Positions 1 to 8,497 of a stretch of 35,608 nucleotides of DNA are shown here, piece after piece. The DNA is taken from the NCBI GenBank assembly GCA_020722725.1, contig DYKG01000034.1, positions 1 to 35,608 on the forward strand, written 5' to 3'. This DNA comes from Candidatus Methylomirabilis sp. GTDB taxonomy: Bacteria > Muiribacteriota > Ozemobacteria > Ozemobacterales > Ozemobacteraceae. Position 1 is the first letter of the stretch. Every line of letters starts with the position of its first letter. The notes under the pieces were generated by a model. That model made no database searches. It was not told the origin of the DNA and saw only the letters and a program-made list of their open reading frames with translations. A program made the translations under genes and the position numbers.

Positions 1-2
1 AA

Positions 3-1589
3 ACCTTGTTTTTCTTTGCCTCGGCTATTTATCTAGCCTTGGCCTTCGTGCACTTCCTTCTTGATCGAGCCTATCTTGTGACTTTAAAAAGACAGATCCT
101 GAACCGTGAAATCGCTGGAGATGCAGAACAGATATCATCTATTCGCTATCTTCAGCAGAAAGACAGAATTGAGCAGCTAATGATTCTTTTGCAGAGCGAA
201 AATGTTGAAACCAGAATTCTCGCTATAAGAGAGGCTGGCGAATTGACCTCCGATAATACTGAGAAAATCCTGCAGGATCTTATGACAACTGAAACAGATA
301 GCCGATGTGCGGCTGAAATCGCCAGAACTATGGTTAGAGTCTGTGGAAGCAGAGCATTTGACAGAATTGAAAAGTTGATAGATTCAACCGAAGATTGTCG
401 TTTGAAGGCTGATCTCATCGAAGCCCTGGGAAAATTGCGGGGAGCAGGTGAAAGCCTTGTGCAAAAATATCTTTCTCATTTTCATCATCGGGTCAAGGCT
501 TCGGCAATTATTTGTTTACTGAGAATAAGCCATGACCGCGAAAAACTGGAAGCCGCCCTGAAAGAGCTTTCGGCGATGGCAGTCAGCAGGGTGGATATGA
601 TGAGAGCTTCTGCTGCGGCGGTTATGGGTGAACTCGGGCTTCCTCTTTTCATTAGCGGCCTTGAACAACTTGCTTTTGAAGAAAGCCCGGTGGTGGCTTT
701 GAGTGCGGTCAATGCCATTTCCAGAATTCAGACTCCAGCTGCTCTGGTTTGCCTGCAGAAAATAAAAAACCATCCTCTTTCTCAGGTTGCCGAAGCTGCG
801 ACAAAACTTGGCAACTCATCTGCTCAGAAAAATATTGAGCAGATTGGTCGTCTGTTAGCAAGCATAACTGCCGAAGAGAGAATCAGGCTGGCTTCCCGTA
901 TAAGAAAGATCGGTGATGAGGAAAATTCTGAATTACTTGCTTTGCTTTTGTGTGTCGAAGATGTGAATGTTAGAAAAAGCCTGATCAAAATTCTCGAAAA
1001 AGCAGATGAAGAAACGGTAGAGCTGATTTCTCGCTGTCTCAACCCTGGGCAAAACGGTACGGTCAACATTGCTTTGGCACCGGCTTTTTCTCTTTGTATC
1101 GACGAATTCTATATGGAGCTGCCGGTTTGGGCGGATGTCGTTATTGCTATTGGCTCAGGATCATTGAAAGACCCCGGTTCTTCTTTAAGCAGGGCTGCAC
1201 GATATTTGATTAGTGTTGTCTGGGCTGAAAATCTTGAATTTCTCAGTGCCGATCGAGAGTCGGGCCAGGCAGAACTGATGCAAAAAAGAAATTTGACAGC
1301 TTCTAAGCTTTTTTGCTGCCTGGGGCCTGATCCAGTGTCACTTATAAAGTCTCTGGATAATATCCATCATGGAACACCCTATGCCAGGTCGCTGGCTGTG
1401 GAGTACCTGGAATCTCACATTGGAAAAACGAACTTGGATACTCTCGTTCCTCTACTCGACCTGGGCGATATGAATGCTGAAAAACTCTCTCGCATGGCTC
1501 AGGAATTGGGTATTAAAATCTCTGATATAATGCGGCAGAATTCCCGAGCAAGAGTCGATTTGAATTTAAAAAGGCAGATGAAAAAATGA
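3..1589 (+). CDS. HEAT-repeat membrane-anchored protein (5' end probably outside the window)
   Basis: The reading frame is open to the left edge of the window, so the N-terminus may be missing. A TTG at base 6 is the first possible start, but no ribosome binding site can be seen. The first visible residues form one hydrophobic segment (about residues 2-18, FFFASAIYLALAFVHFLL), followed by a basic stretch. The rest is almost entirely alpha-helical, with repeated helix pairs containing motifs such as 'ETRILAIREAGEL', 'RVKASAIICLL' and 'DMMRASAAAVMGELG', which are typical of HEAT/armadillo-type solenoids. Such solenoids are protein-binding scaffolds. No catalytic motif is visible. The stop overlaps the start of the next gene (ATGA, 1586-1589), so the two are likely translationally coupled. 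The protein may be a membrane-tethered partner of the downstream PhnD-like protein; that link is inferred from position only. Confidence 0.75.
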   Translation, partial: TLFFFASAIYLALAFVHFLLDRAYLVTLKRQILNREIAGDAEQISSIRYLQQKDRIEQLMILLQSENVETRILAIREAGELTSDNTEKILQDLMTTETDSRCAAEIARTMVRVCGSRAFDRIEKLIDSTEDCRLKADLIEALGKLRGAGESLVQKYLSHFHHRVKASAIICLLRISHDREKLEAALKELSAMAVSRVDMMRASAAAVMGELGLPLFISGLEQLAFEESPVVALSAVNAISRIQTPAALVCLQKIKNHPLSQVAEAATKLGNSSAQKNIEQIGRLLASITAEERIRLASRIRKIGDEENSELLALLLCVEDVNVRKSLIKILEKADEETVELISRCLNPGQNGTVNIALAPAFSLCIDEFYMELPVWADVVIAIGSGSLKDPGSSLSRAARYLISVVWAENLEFLSADRESGQAELMQKRNLTASKLFCCLGPDPVSLIKSLDNIHHGTPYARSLAVEYLESHIGKTNLDTLVPLLDLGDMNAEKLSRMAQELGIKISDIMRQNSRARVDLNLKRQMKK

Positions 1590-2473
1590 GAACTTTTTTT
1601 GCCCTGATGATGTTGATGGCTCTTTTGTTTCCATTGATTCTGGCATTTCATTCAGATCCAATCCCTATCAGGATTGAGGCGATGACCCAGGAACAAAAAC
1701 CACTCCTGTTGGGCGTAATTCCTTATTTGCAGCCTGAACAGTTGAAACAGCATATTCAACCAATTGTTGATTACCTTGAATTGAAATTGAAGCGCAAGGT
1801 CAAATTTATTTCTCTTTCTGATTACGAAGGATTGGGAAGGCTTCTCGAGCTTAATCGCATTCATATCGCCTGGTTTTCCGATACTTCGTTTCGCAAATTG
1901 AAAAAAGATAACGACTGGGAAGTTTTGTGCCGGCCGGTTCAATATGGCAGTGTGGTTTATCGAGGCCAGATCGTGGTTCGCCTGGATAGCGGAATAGAAA
2001 ACCTTGCAGACCTGAAGGGCAAAACTTTTGCTTACGTCGATCGTTATTCGGGCTCTGGATTTTTTTATCCCAACCTGCTGCTCGACCGAATGGGCATTAA
2101 ACCACTTGAATATTTCGGAGCTGTGGTTTTTTCACAAAGCCATCGAAACAGTATCTTGGGGGTAATTAATGGAACCTACGATGCCGCTGCAGTTTTCAGT
2201 GCCAGTCTTCTTAATTACGAAAACCCCGGTGATTCATCAGTCAAAGACCTTAAAGTCATTAAATTGACCGATCCAATTCCAAATGACCCGATGGTAGTGC
2301 GCTCTGACCTCAATTCTGAGCTGAAGAAAAAGATCGAAGAAGCCATGTTGAATATGCACCTGGATGCGCAGGGAAAAATTCTGCTGAAAAAGCTTACCAA
2401 ATTGCGGGGCACAGAAAAATTCATTTCTGAACCAGAGGTCCAGGAGATAATTAAGTCTGCCGGCGCAAGCTGA
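1586..2473 (+). CDS. PhnD-like phosphate/phosphonate-type periplasmic binding protein
   Basis: The 295-residue protein starts with a signal peptide (MRTFFALMMLMALLFPLILA). It continues with the pattern of PhnD/PF12974 solute-binding proteins: a first strand 'LLLGVIPYLQPEQLKQHIQPIVDYL', then 'VKFISLSDYEGLGRLLELNRIHIAWFSD', then 'LADLKGKTFAYVDRYSGSGFFYPNLLL' and a Gly-rich ligand loop. Family members bind phosphite, phosphonates or other small anions in the periplasm and usually feed an ABC importer. Some are ligand sensors in signalling systems. No permease or ATPase gene lies next to it, so a sensor or orphan role is as likely as transport. The ATG overlaps the stop of the HEAT gene by four bases, with AAGG at 1571-1574 as a weak ribosome site. 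Confidence 0.85.
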   Translation: MRTFFALMMLMALLFPLILAFHSDPIPIRIEAMTQEQKPLLLGVIPYLQPEQLKQHIQPIVDYLELKLKRKVKFISLSDYEGLGRLLELNRIHIAWFSDTSFRKLKKDNDWEVLCRPVQYGSVVYRGQIVVRLDSGIENLADLKGKTFAYVDRYSGSGFFYPNLLLDRMGIKPLEYFGAVVFSQSHRNSILGVINGTYDAAAVFSASLLNYENPGDSSVKDLKVIKLTDPIPNDPMVVRSDLNSELKKKIEEAMLNMHLDAQGKILLKKLTKLRGTEKFISEPEVQEIIKSAGAS

Positions 2474-2493
2474 TTTTTGCAGAATCGTTTGAT

Positions 2494-2522
2494 TTGAGCC
2501 AATTCGGGTTTTGTGATAGAAT
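2494..2522 (+). promoter_or_regulatory. Predicted sigma-70-type promoter before the TIM-barrel gene
   Basis: TTGAGC (2494-2499) and TAGAAT (2517-2522) are separated by exactly 17 bp. The -10 box is preceded by TG one base upstream (extended -10). Transcription would start near 2529, only about three bases before the ATG at 2532. No Shine-Dalgarno sequence is present, so the transcript may be leaderless or nearly so. This is a prediction from consensus matches only. Confidence 0.5.
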
Positions 2523-2531
2523 GGCCAGACT

Positions 2532-3641
2532 ATGAAAAACTCTGAAAAATCTGTCTCTATCGGTTATGTCGAGCAGGCGATCGCCGCCAGCCAAGATCCG
2601 TTGTCACCACCCATCTCCATCAGTTGCAATGGCACTCTTGCAAAGTGGCGGGGAAAATTTCAATTCCTGGATTTGCGGGTAAATGACCCGGGGTTGAAAA
2701 AATACCAGCGGGAATTTCGTGAAATGATTGCAAAGGCCTCAACTTTGGGCATTGAAACATTCGTTACCTTGCCTCAGTTTAGCACTGTTCTTTTCGACCT
2801 GCCTCCCAGCGACCCTGAAAAAGAGGGGCAAACCCGAAAAAAAAATGATAAAAAACCAACCAAACTGGTTTACTTCAAATCTGCTTTCCTTGCCATATCC
2901 CGGGCCTTTGAAGGATCACCTTCATTTTTGCGACTATCTGTCGAAGACTGTTTGCCGATCATGCAGATGGCTGCCGAAACCGGGGTAAAAAATGTAATTG
3001 TTCCCGTATCTGAACCCGGGCAATACCTCGATCGCATGGCCGAAGAAGAATTCGAAAAGAGTTTTAAAATTCTCGATGAATTTGCCAAAACCCGTGGAAT
3101 CACACTGCACTTGAGAAATGGCGGGCTTTCTGAGCGTTTTTTCATGCAGATGAAAAAGAAATACGGTTGCTATCTTGCTTACAACGTTGGCATTGCCCAC
3201 ATGGAGTGCGATGATGTTCTCGCCGTTTATCAAAAGTCAAAAGATTTTATGAAAATTCTGATGCTTCATCAGGTTTTACCTGGTATCGACAGGTGGGAAA
3301 CCCGTCGATCAACCCTGGAAAAATCCCTGAAGAATTATGTCACTGCAAGAAATGACTATCGACAGGCAATTGCAGAAGGCGAAAGCGAATATTCGCAGAA
3401 TTGTTTGAAAAAATTTCAAACCGCTTTAACTGAATTTTACGAAGCCTTCAAAAACTCTCATGCAAACTTGGGGCTTTTTCAAAATGGTGATTTGAATTTT
3501 GTTCCGTTGCTCAAGGAAATACGCAAAGACTTGGATAATGGAGATGCGAAGTATCTTTTACTTGAAACTGTACCTAACACGCGGAATTCAGATTTTATCT
3601 TTCGCTATCTGATGACCGATTCTTTTTCCAGCTCATTTTGA
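2532..3641 (+). CDS. TIM-barrel protein resembling xylose isomerase-like sugar epimerases
   Basis: The protein has 369 residues, no signal peptide and no membrane segment. Alternating strand and helix segments ('FQFLDLRVND', 'IETFVTLPQF', 'VKNVIVPVSE', 'ITLHLRNGG', 'CYLAYNVGIAHME', 'KILMLHQVLPG', 'YLLLETVP') fit the AP-endonuclease-2/xylose isomerase-like TIM-barrel fold. The segment 'AYNVGIAHME' (residues 216-225) sits where family enzymes have a metal-binding Asp and His, but here the Asp position appears to be Asn218. His223 and a C-terminal Glu345 remain. Residues about 257-320 form a charged helical insertion before the last strand. A degenerate isomerase/epimerase or a non-metal variant is possible, and the assignment is tentative. 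It lies 58 bp after the PhnD-like gene, has its own predicted promoter, and its stop touches the next gene. Confidence 0.6.
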   Translation: MKNSEKSVSIGYVEQAIAASQDPLSPPISISCNGTLAKWRGKFQFLDLRVNDPGLKKYQREFREMIAKASTLGIETFVTLPQFSTVLFDLPPSDPEKEGQTRKKNDKKPTKLVYFKSAFLAISRAFEGSPSFLRLSVEDCLPIMQMAAETGVKNVIVPVSEPGQYLDRMAEEEFEKSFKILDEFAKTRGITLHLRNGGLSERFFMQMKKKYGCYLAYNVGIAHMECDDVLAVYQKSKDFMKILMLHQVLPGIDRWETRRSTLEKSLKNYVTARNDYRQAIAEGESEYSQNCLKKFQTALTEFYEAFKNSHANLGLFQNGDLNFVPLLKEIRKDLDNGDAKYLLLETVPNTRNSDFIFRYLMTDSFSSSF

Positions 3642-3649
3642 CCGGTTTT

Positions 3650-4795
3650 ATGAAGAATTGGCTTTTAATCATTCTTTTGATTTTTGCGGTTGCCATTGCT
3701 GTCAGCCCTCAACTTCTCAACGCACAGGAAGACAATTCTGCCAAACCGCCATATACCCTTGATAAGTGCCTTCTTAGAGCAGAACAGTTGTTTCGCGAAA
3801 ACAACTATTCTGCCGCCCTTATTTTCTACTATGAAGCAATGCAGATGGTCAGTGACTCGAAAACCCGTGGAAAGCTGCACTTCCGCATTGGAGAATGTCT
3901 TGAAGCGGTTAGAAGGTATGAGTTCGCAACCTGGCATTATCAGCAGGCGGTAAAAAACCAGCTTCCTGAAATTCTTGCCAGCCGGGTTGTGATGAAACTG
4001 GAACATTTGCCGGAAATGGCGCAAAAAGAAGAAGCTACGAGACTTTTCAAAAGTGCGATGGAACTTTATCGCAAGCGCAATATTCGCGAGGCCATCGATG
4101 ACTATCTCGCGAGCTTGCGCCTGATGCCAACTCTTATGGCCCAGGATGAATCGGGGTTGATTGAAGACGCAGTGAAATATCTTACCTTCCTTTCTGAAAG
4201 CAAAGATAAAGAGCCCTCTCGCCTGCTTAAGCTGGCGACTTTGCTCGAATTGCGGGGCGATGTTGAAAAATCTATTGAAACTCTTCAACAGGTTGTAATT
4301 ATCTACCCCGATTCAGATGAGGCAGAGCAGGCAGAAGAAAAACTCACTTCGTTTTCTGAGAAACGAACTGCCTTCATTGAGCCCCGACGCCCTAAAGATG
4401 CAATTAAAGAGCTTGGCTCTGAAGCTGATGCCAAACTCTTCGATGAGGTGTTTGAATTTCGCAACCCTGGGACTATTTCCCGCGATCTTGAAGATTTTGC
4501 CTTCACTTTCAGAGCGATCAATGAAAAGACCGGGTTGCCGGCAGATCGCTTCGAAGCGTTCTCTGTTACCCTTGGCAAAGGCAGTGAACAGCGTGATTTT
4601 TTCTTCTCTGCCGATGATGGAATAGAGAGTAATGAGCATGTTTTCGAAACTGAACAGCTCAAATATACTTTGATTTTTTCGGGTGTTAACCTGACTCGGG
4701 CCTACATCCAGGATCTCTATGGTGAAGGCCGCCGACAGGTAAATCTTTTTTCTGAAATCAGGGTTCAGTTAAAAGTTGAAAGACTTATTTATTGA
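3650..4795 (+). CDS. Secreted TPR-containing protein with C-terminal beta-rich domain
   Basis: The ATG at 3650 is chosen because it begins a clean signal peptide (MKNWLLIILLIFAVAIAV...LNAQ). A TTG at 3638 overlapping the previous stop by four bases is the alternative and adds four residues. After cleavage come TPR-like helix pairs: 'CLLRAEQLFRENNYSAALIFYYEAM', 'FRIGECLEAVRRYEFATWHYQQAV', 'AMELYRKRNIREAIDDYLASL' and 'LLELRGDVEKSIETLQQVVIIYPDS'. The last 130 or so residues ('DEVFEFRNPGTISRDLEDFAFTFRAINEKTGL') are strand-rich and match no family I recognise. The protein is probably periplasmic or outer-membrane associated and mediates protein contacts. No good Shine-Dalgarno sequence is visible at either start, and the four-base contact with the upstream gene suggests translational coupling. 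Confidence 0.75.
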   Translation: MKNWLLIILLIFAVAIAVSPQLLNAQEDNSAKPPYTLDKCLLRAEQLFRENNYSAALIFYYEAMQMVSDSKTRGKLHFRIGECLEAVRRYEFATWHYQQAVKNQLPEILASRVVMKLEHLPEMAQKEEATRLFKSAMELYRKRNIREAIDDYLASLRLMPTLMAQDESGLIEDAVKYLTFLSESKDKEPSRLLKLATLLELRGDVEKSIETLQQVVIIYPDSDEAEQAEEKLTSFSEKRTAFIEPRRPKDAIKELGSEADAKLFDEVFEFRNPGTISRDLEDFAFTFRAINEKTGLPADRFEAFSVTLGKGSEQRDFFFSADDGIESNEHVFETEQLKYTLIFSGVNLTRAYIQDLYGEGRRQVNLFSEIRVQLKVERLIY

Positions 4796-4806
4796 TTTGT
4801 TATAAA
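4776..4806 (+). promoter_or_regulatory. Possible promoter for the small membrane ORF and the DUF4912 operon
   Basis: TTGAAA (4776-4781) and TATAAA (4801-4806) are 19 bp apart, and TG lies one base before the -10 (extended -10 form). The -35 falls inside the end of the upstream TPR gene. No clear terminator separates that gene from this site. The long spacer makes it a weak call, but it is the best candidate in the 4796-5031 gap. Confidence 0.35.
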
Positions 4807-4850
4807 ATGTAACAGGCATTGCATAAATCAACTGTATTGGAGCGGTACAG

Positions 4851-4961
4851 ATGTTTTTTCAAATCTTCGGCTATGCGTTTGGGTTGTTCATGGCCCTTCA
4901 TTACTATGTTTTCCTGGTTTTCTTGCCTGCTCTTATAGACAGTTTTCTCGATGAGAATTAA
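4851..4961 (+). CDS. Putative 36-residue single-pass membrane peptide
   Basis: An ATG at 4851 opens a 36-codon frame ending with TAA at 4959-4961. GGAG (4839-4842) lies eight bases upstream, a well-placed ribosome site. The peptide (MFFQIFGYAFGLFMALHYYV..., ending in SFLDEN) is one long hydrophobic, aromatic-rich helix followed by a short acidic tail, so it would sit in the inner membrane as a single pass. It lies between a predicted extended -10 promoter and the DUF4912 gene 70 bp downstream. No homologue is recognised. The combination of ribosome site, composition and position argues for a real gene, but a chance ORF of this length cannot be excluded. Confidence 0.45.
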   Translation: MFFQIFGYAFGLFMALHYYVFLVFLPALIDSFLDEN

Positions 4962-5031
4962 ATCGATTATTTTGAGCTTTTCTGCTATCATCAAAAATTG
5001 AATTTTCGGTTTGGCTCTGGAGTGAGTTGGA

Positions 5032-6873
5032 ATGGCAAAAAAGAATAATCCGGCAGATCTTGGCAGTTTAAAGCGTGAAGAGCTTTACCAGCTGGCTCAG
5101 CAGTATGATGTAAAGGGACGCTCAAAACTTAATAAAGAAGAACTTGTTGCTGCTCTTGCCGTTTTGATCAACCAGCCTGATGAGGCAATTTCTCCATCAG
5201 AAAAAAAAAAAAAGAGAACCGGAACTCCTTCTGCCATAATAGCCAAAAAGCCAGAAACTTTGCCCGAAGATATCCCGGCAAAAAATAAGACTGCCCGGAC
5301 TTCGAAAAAATCTGCGGGTGAAAATATCACTAAACCAGAGTCAGAAAAACCAGGCAGAAAATCTTCAACCCTGAAAAAAACGGTTGCCGCAAAAGGCCAG
5401 AAAAAGAAGACGTTGCAGGGTGATGTGGTAAAAACCGAAAACGCCGTCGGTGAAAATAACGCGAATGATTTAAAACCTGCTGAAACTAAAGCTGGAGGCA
5501 GAAAAAAAACTATCTCTAAGACAGATTCATTGGCTTCAGCTCCGGTTAAGAAAGGAAAAGGCAAAAAATCCGCTGATAGTGAACCTTCTGCCGGCCTCTT
5601 TGACATCGACGAAAAATCTCCAATAACCGCTTCTGAAAAAAAAGAGTCTTCAGTAGAACAAGAAACGGTTGATTGCCCCAAAGAAAACATTCTTTCCCGT
5701 TCATTTGCCCGACAGAAGAGTGACGGTGATACTCGCAAAAAATCAGGGGCAATAGTTCAATCGGTTGCAATTCCCGTTGCAATCCCTGTTGAGATAACCA
5801 CCACACTTAAGAATGAAGAGCCTTCTCCCAAGGCCAGGCAGATAGAAGAGGAGCGCTCAAGAAGACACGCTTCGCTCAAAACTACAATGGAAATTCCGGT
5901 TTTTTCAACTCCGGCTTCCGAAATGGTTTTGCCGGTTGCAGAAGAAGACTTGACCGGCGATTTGCCCGCAGATTACGGAGAAACCAGAGTCGTGGTTCAG
6001 GTTCGTGATCCACACTGGGCGCATGCTTATTGGCAAATTCCCCGGGCTGAATTGAAACGACTTGAAATGAGCGTTGGGATCTTTGAATTTGCCCATTCCC
6101 ATTTCGTTTTGCGGGTGCATAATGTTACCGACGGGTTTACCCAGGAATTCTCTCTGAGCGAACATGCACGCAGCTATTATTTTTATCTGGAAAAAGCCAA
6201 TACGGTTTACCAGGCAGAACTCGGTCTGCAAAGCCCAACCGAGGGCTACACTTTCATCGCTTTGTCGAATCTCGTTCAGACGCCGCCTGATAAGGTGGCT
6301 GAACAATGGGCTGCTCCTGCTCAGCAGCGGGTTCCCGAAGAAAACCGGGTGGCAGGGCACGAGTTGCCAGCTGAAATTTTGACTGATTCCCATGTCGCCC
6401 ATGATCCGGCAATAACAGAGCCTGCTGAAGTTTTTAAAGAAGCATTTAAACAGCAGGAAATTCCGGCGTTTCTTGAACCGCTTGCCGGCTCAGGCCAGGT
6501 TCCCCAGATGCCTGAAGACCAGCCCTCAGAAGGCACACCTGGCAACGAGGGAAATAATCCCCGGGAAGCCACCGTCTCTTCGTGGATTGTTCCCCCCGGT
6601 ATCAGTTCTTCAGAGTTTGTTGAAGAAAAAAAGCCCGGCGATAACGATGTCTATCTGACCATGAATCCTGACTTGCTGCTCTACGGTCAGACTGATAAGC
6701 GATGCGAGCTGCGCCTTAATAATCATCTGATCAAAACTGACCCCGAAGGAAACTATTCCTTGCGACTAAATTTGCCGGTAAATGAAAGCAGCGAAATTGA
6801 AATAGAAGCAGTTGAACCAGAAACTGGAAAAACCAGAAAGATTCGCGCTACCGTCAAACTTGAAATTCTCTGA
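5032..6873 (+). CDS. Rho_N / DUF4912 domain protein
   Basis: The 613-residue protein has GGAG at 5019-5022 before its ATG. Residues about 6-45 ('LGSLKREELYQLAQQYDVKG...LNKEELVAALA') match the Rho N-terminal/SAP-like helical fold. Residues 50-230 are low-complexity and rich in Lys, Ser and Glu, probably disordered. Residues about 308-430 ('LPADYGETRVVVQVRDPHWAHAYWQI...FVLRVHNVT...EFSLSEHARSYYFYLE') have the hallmarks of DUF4912. After another disordered stretch, residues about 520-613 form a beta-sandwich-like domain ('NPDLLLYGQTDKRCELRLNN'). DUF4912 is a family of unknown function. Its stop shares a base with the ATG of the branching enzyme (TGATG), so a role tied to glycogen-like polymer metabolism is a reasonable inference. 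Confidence 0.85.
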   Translation: MAKKNNPADLGSLKREELYQLAQQYDVKGRSKLNKEELVAALAVLINQPDEAISPSEKKKKRTGTPSAIIAKKPETLPEDIPAKNKTARTSKKSAGENITKPESEKPGRKSSTLKKTVAAKGQKKKTLQGDVVKTENAVGENNANDLKPAETKAGGRKKTISKTDSLASAPVKKGKGKKSADSEPSAGLFDIDEKSPITASEKKESSVEQETVDCPKENILSRSFARQKSDGDTRKKSGAIVQSVAIPVAIPVEITTTLKNEEPSPKARQIEEERSRRHASLKTTMEIPVFSTPASEMVLPVAEEDLTGDLPADYGETRVVVQVRDPHWAHAYWQIPRAELKRLEMSVGIFEFAHSHFVLRVHNVTDGFTQEFSLSEHARSYYFYLEKANTVYQAELGLQSPTEGYTFIALSNLVQTPPDKVAEQWAAPAQQRVPEENRVAGHELPAEILTDSHVAHDPAITEPAEVFKEAFKQQEIPAFLEPLAGSGQVPQMPEDQPSEGTPGNEGNNPREATVSSWIVPPGISSSEFVEEKKPGDNDVYLTMNPDLLLYGQTDKRCELRLNNHLIKTDPEGNYSLRLNLPVNESSEIEIEAVEPETGKTRKIRATVKLEIL

Positions 6874-8489
6874 TGCCTGGGAATTTTCGCCGTTCCGGCT
6901 TTTTGATGCTGGTTCTGCACGCACACCTGCCTTTTGTCAGACACCCTGAGCACCATGACATGATGGAAGAAAGGTGGCTCTTCGAGGCGATTACTGAAAC
7001 TTACATTCCCTTGATTCAAATGCTCAGTGATTTTCATGCGCGGGGAATTGTGGCCAGATTCAGTATGTCCATAACCCCTCCATTGGCAAACATGCTTGCT
7101 GATAAGCTTCTTTCTCAAAGGTATCTGGTTTATCTGAAGAAACTGCTTTCACTTGCCGAAAAAGAAATTAAAAGAACTCTTCTTGTTCCAGCTTTAAATG
7201 AGACTGCTCGACTTTATCTACAGAAATTTCAAAATTCTATTTTAATTTTTGAAAGCTGGCAATGTAATTTGATTCGCGCTTTCTCTTTCTTCCAGCAACA
7301 GGGTCTGCTCGAAATTTTTACCTGCTGCGCTACTCATGGTTACCTGCCTTTGATGCAGCAGCACCCTGAATCAGTCAGTGCACAGATCGAAATGGCGGTT
7401 ATTGATTATAAACAGCATTTTGGCTGTCAGCCAGGTGGCATATGGCTCGCCGAATGCGCATTCAATCCGGGAAATGATGAGATTCTCAAGCGTTTTGGCC
7501 TGAAATATTTTTTCGTTGATACTCATGGTGTGCTGTATGCCGATCCCAGACCAACCTGCGGGGTTTATGCACCGATTAAATGTCCTTCCGGAGTCTTTGC
7601 CTTCGGACGCGACGTTGAAAGCAGTCGCCAGGTCTGGTCGGCCCATGAAGGTTATCCCGGCGATTTCAATTATCGCGAATTCTATCGCGACATAGGTTTT
7701 GACCTCGACAAGGATTCGCTGCACCCTTTTATGCACGAAACGGGAGTGAGATTGAATACCGGCATAAAATATCACCGCATCACTTCGCGGGCCCCTGGTG
7801 AAAAGGATTACTACAATTACCACAAAGCCATGGAAATCGTTGCCAGCCATGTCGCTCATTTCATCGAATCACGGGAAAAGCAGATTCGCCATGTTGCCGG
7901 CTCAATAGGGCAGCCCCCGGTTGTGGTGGCTCCTTATGACGCTGAATTGTTCGGTCATTGGTGGTATGAAGGCCCTGAATTTCTTGCTTTGCTTCTGCGG
8001 AAAATTGCCATGGAAAGCTCGGTAATCGGCCTGGCAACCCCCGCCGATTTTTTGCGCCAGTTTCCTGAGCATCAGGTTGCCATGCCTTCCCAGTCATCGT
8101 GGGGACATCGCGGCTATAATGAATTCTGGCTGAACAAAAGCAATGACTGGATATACCCGCATCAGGACGCTGCTTCTGAACGTATGGTCGAGCTTTGCCG
8201 ACGGTTTCCTGAAGCTTCCGGGCTGCAAAAAAGAGCGCTGAACCAGGCTGCCCGCGAATTGATGCTGTTACAGTCTTCTGACTGGGCATTTATAATTCGT
8301 AACAATACTACGGTTGAATATGCTACCAGGCGTGTAAAAGATCACACTTTCAGGTTTACCAGGCTTTATGAAGATCTTCTGAGCAACTCGATAAGTGAAT
8401 CCTGGCTGCGCGAAGTTGAAAAGCGTGATAACATTTTCCCGCAGATGGATTATCGGATTTATGGACCAGACCGCTTTAACAATCGATGA
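6873..8489 (+). CDS. GH57 family 1,4-alpha-glucan branching enzyme
   Basis: The 538-residue protein has the expected length and landmarks of GH57 branching enzymes (DUF1957 group). 'LHAHLPFVRHPE' near the N-terminus contains His16 and His18, and 'GIWLAECAFNPG' carries the predicted catalytic nucleophile Glu194. 'APYDAELFGHWWYEGPEFL' carries the predicted acid/base Asp356, and the C-terminal helical part has 'SWGHRGYNEFWL'. These enzymes cut alpha-1,4-glucan chains and re-attach them by alpha-1,6 bonds in the cytoplasm, creating branches in glycogen. Both catalytic residues are present, so the enzyme is probably active. Its ATG overlaps the stop of the DUF4912 gene by one base, and the adenylate cyclase gene starts eight bases after its stop, so the three form one operon. 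Confidence 0.93.
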   Translation: MPGNFRRSGFLMLVLHAHLPFVRHPEHHDMMEERWLFEAITETYIPLIQMLSDFHARGIVARFSMSITPPLANMLADKLLSQRYLVYLKKLLSLAEKEIKRTLLVPALNETARLYLQKFQNSILIFESWQCNLIRAFSFFQQQGLLEIFTCCATHGYLPLMQQHPESVSAQIEMAVIDYKQHFGCQPGGIWLAECAFNPGNDEILKRFGLKYFFVDTHGVLYADPRPTCGVYAPIKCPSGVFAFGRDVESSRQVWSAHEGYPGDFNYREFYRDIGFDLDKDSLHPFMHETGVRLNTGIKYHRITSRAPGEKDYYNYHKAMEIVASHVAHFIESREKQIRHVAGSIGQPPVVVAPYDAELFGHWWYEGPEFLALLLRKIAMESSVIGLATPADFLRQFPEHQVAMPSQSSWGHRGYNEFWLNKSNDWIYPHQDAASERMVELCRRFPEASGLQKRALNQAARELMLLQSSDWAFIIRNNTTVEYATRRVKDHTFRFTRLYEDLLSNSISESWLREVEKRDNIFPQMDYRIYGPDRFNNR

Positions 8490-8497
8490 GGTAGGAC

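Noticed and set aside
3665..4288. 207-residue minus-strand frame opposite the secreted TPR gene
   Set aside because: No start signal and no recognisable motif; the plus-strand frame has a signal peptide and TPR units.
5097..5738. 213-residue minus-strand frame opposite the Lys-rich region of the DUF4912 gene
   Set aside because: Its Phe/Ser-rich translation is the mirror of Lys/Glu codons on the other strand.
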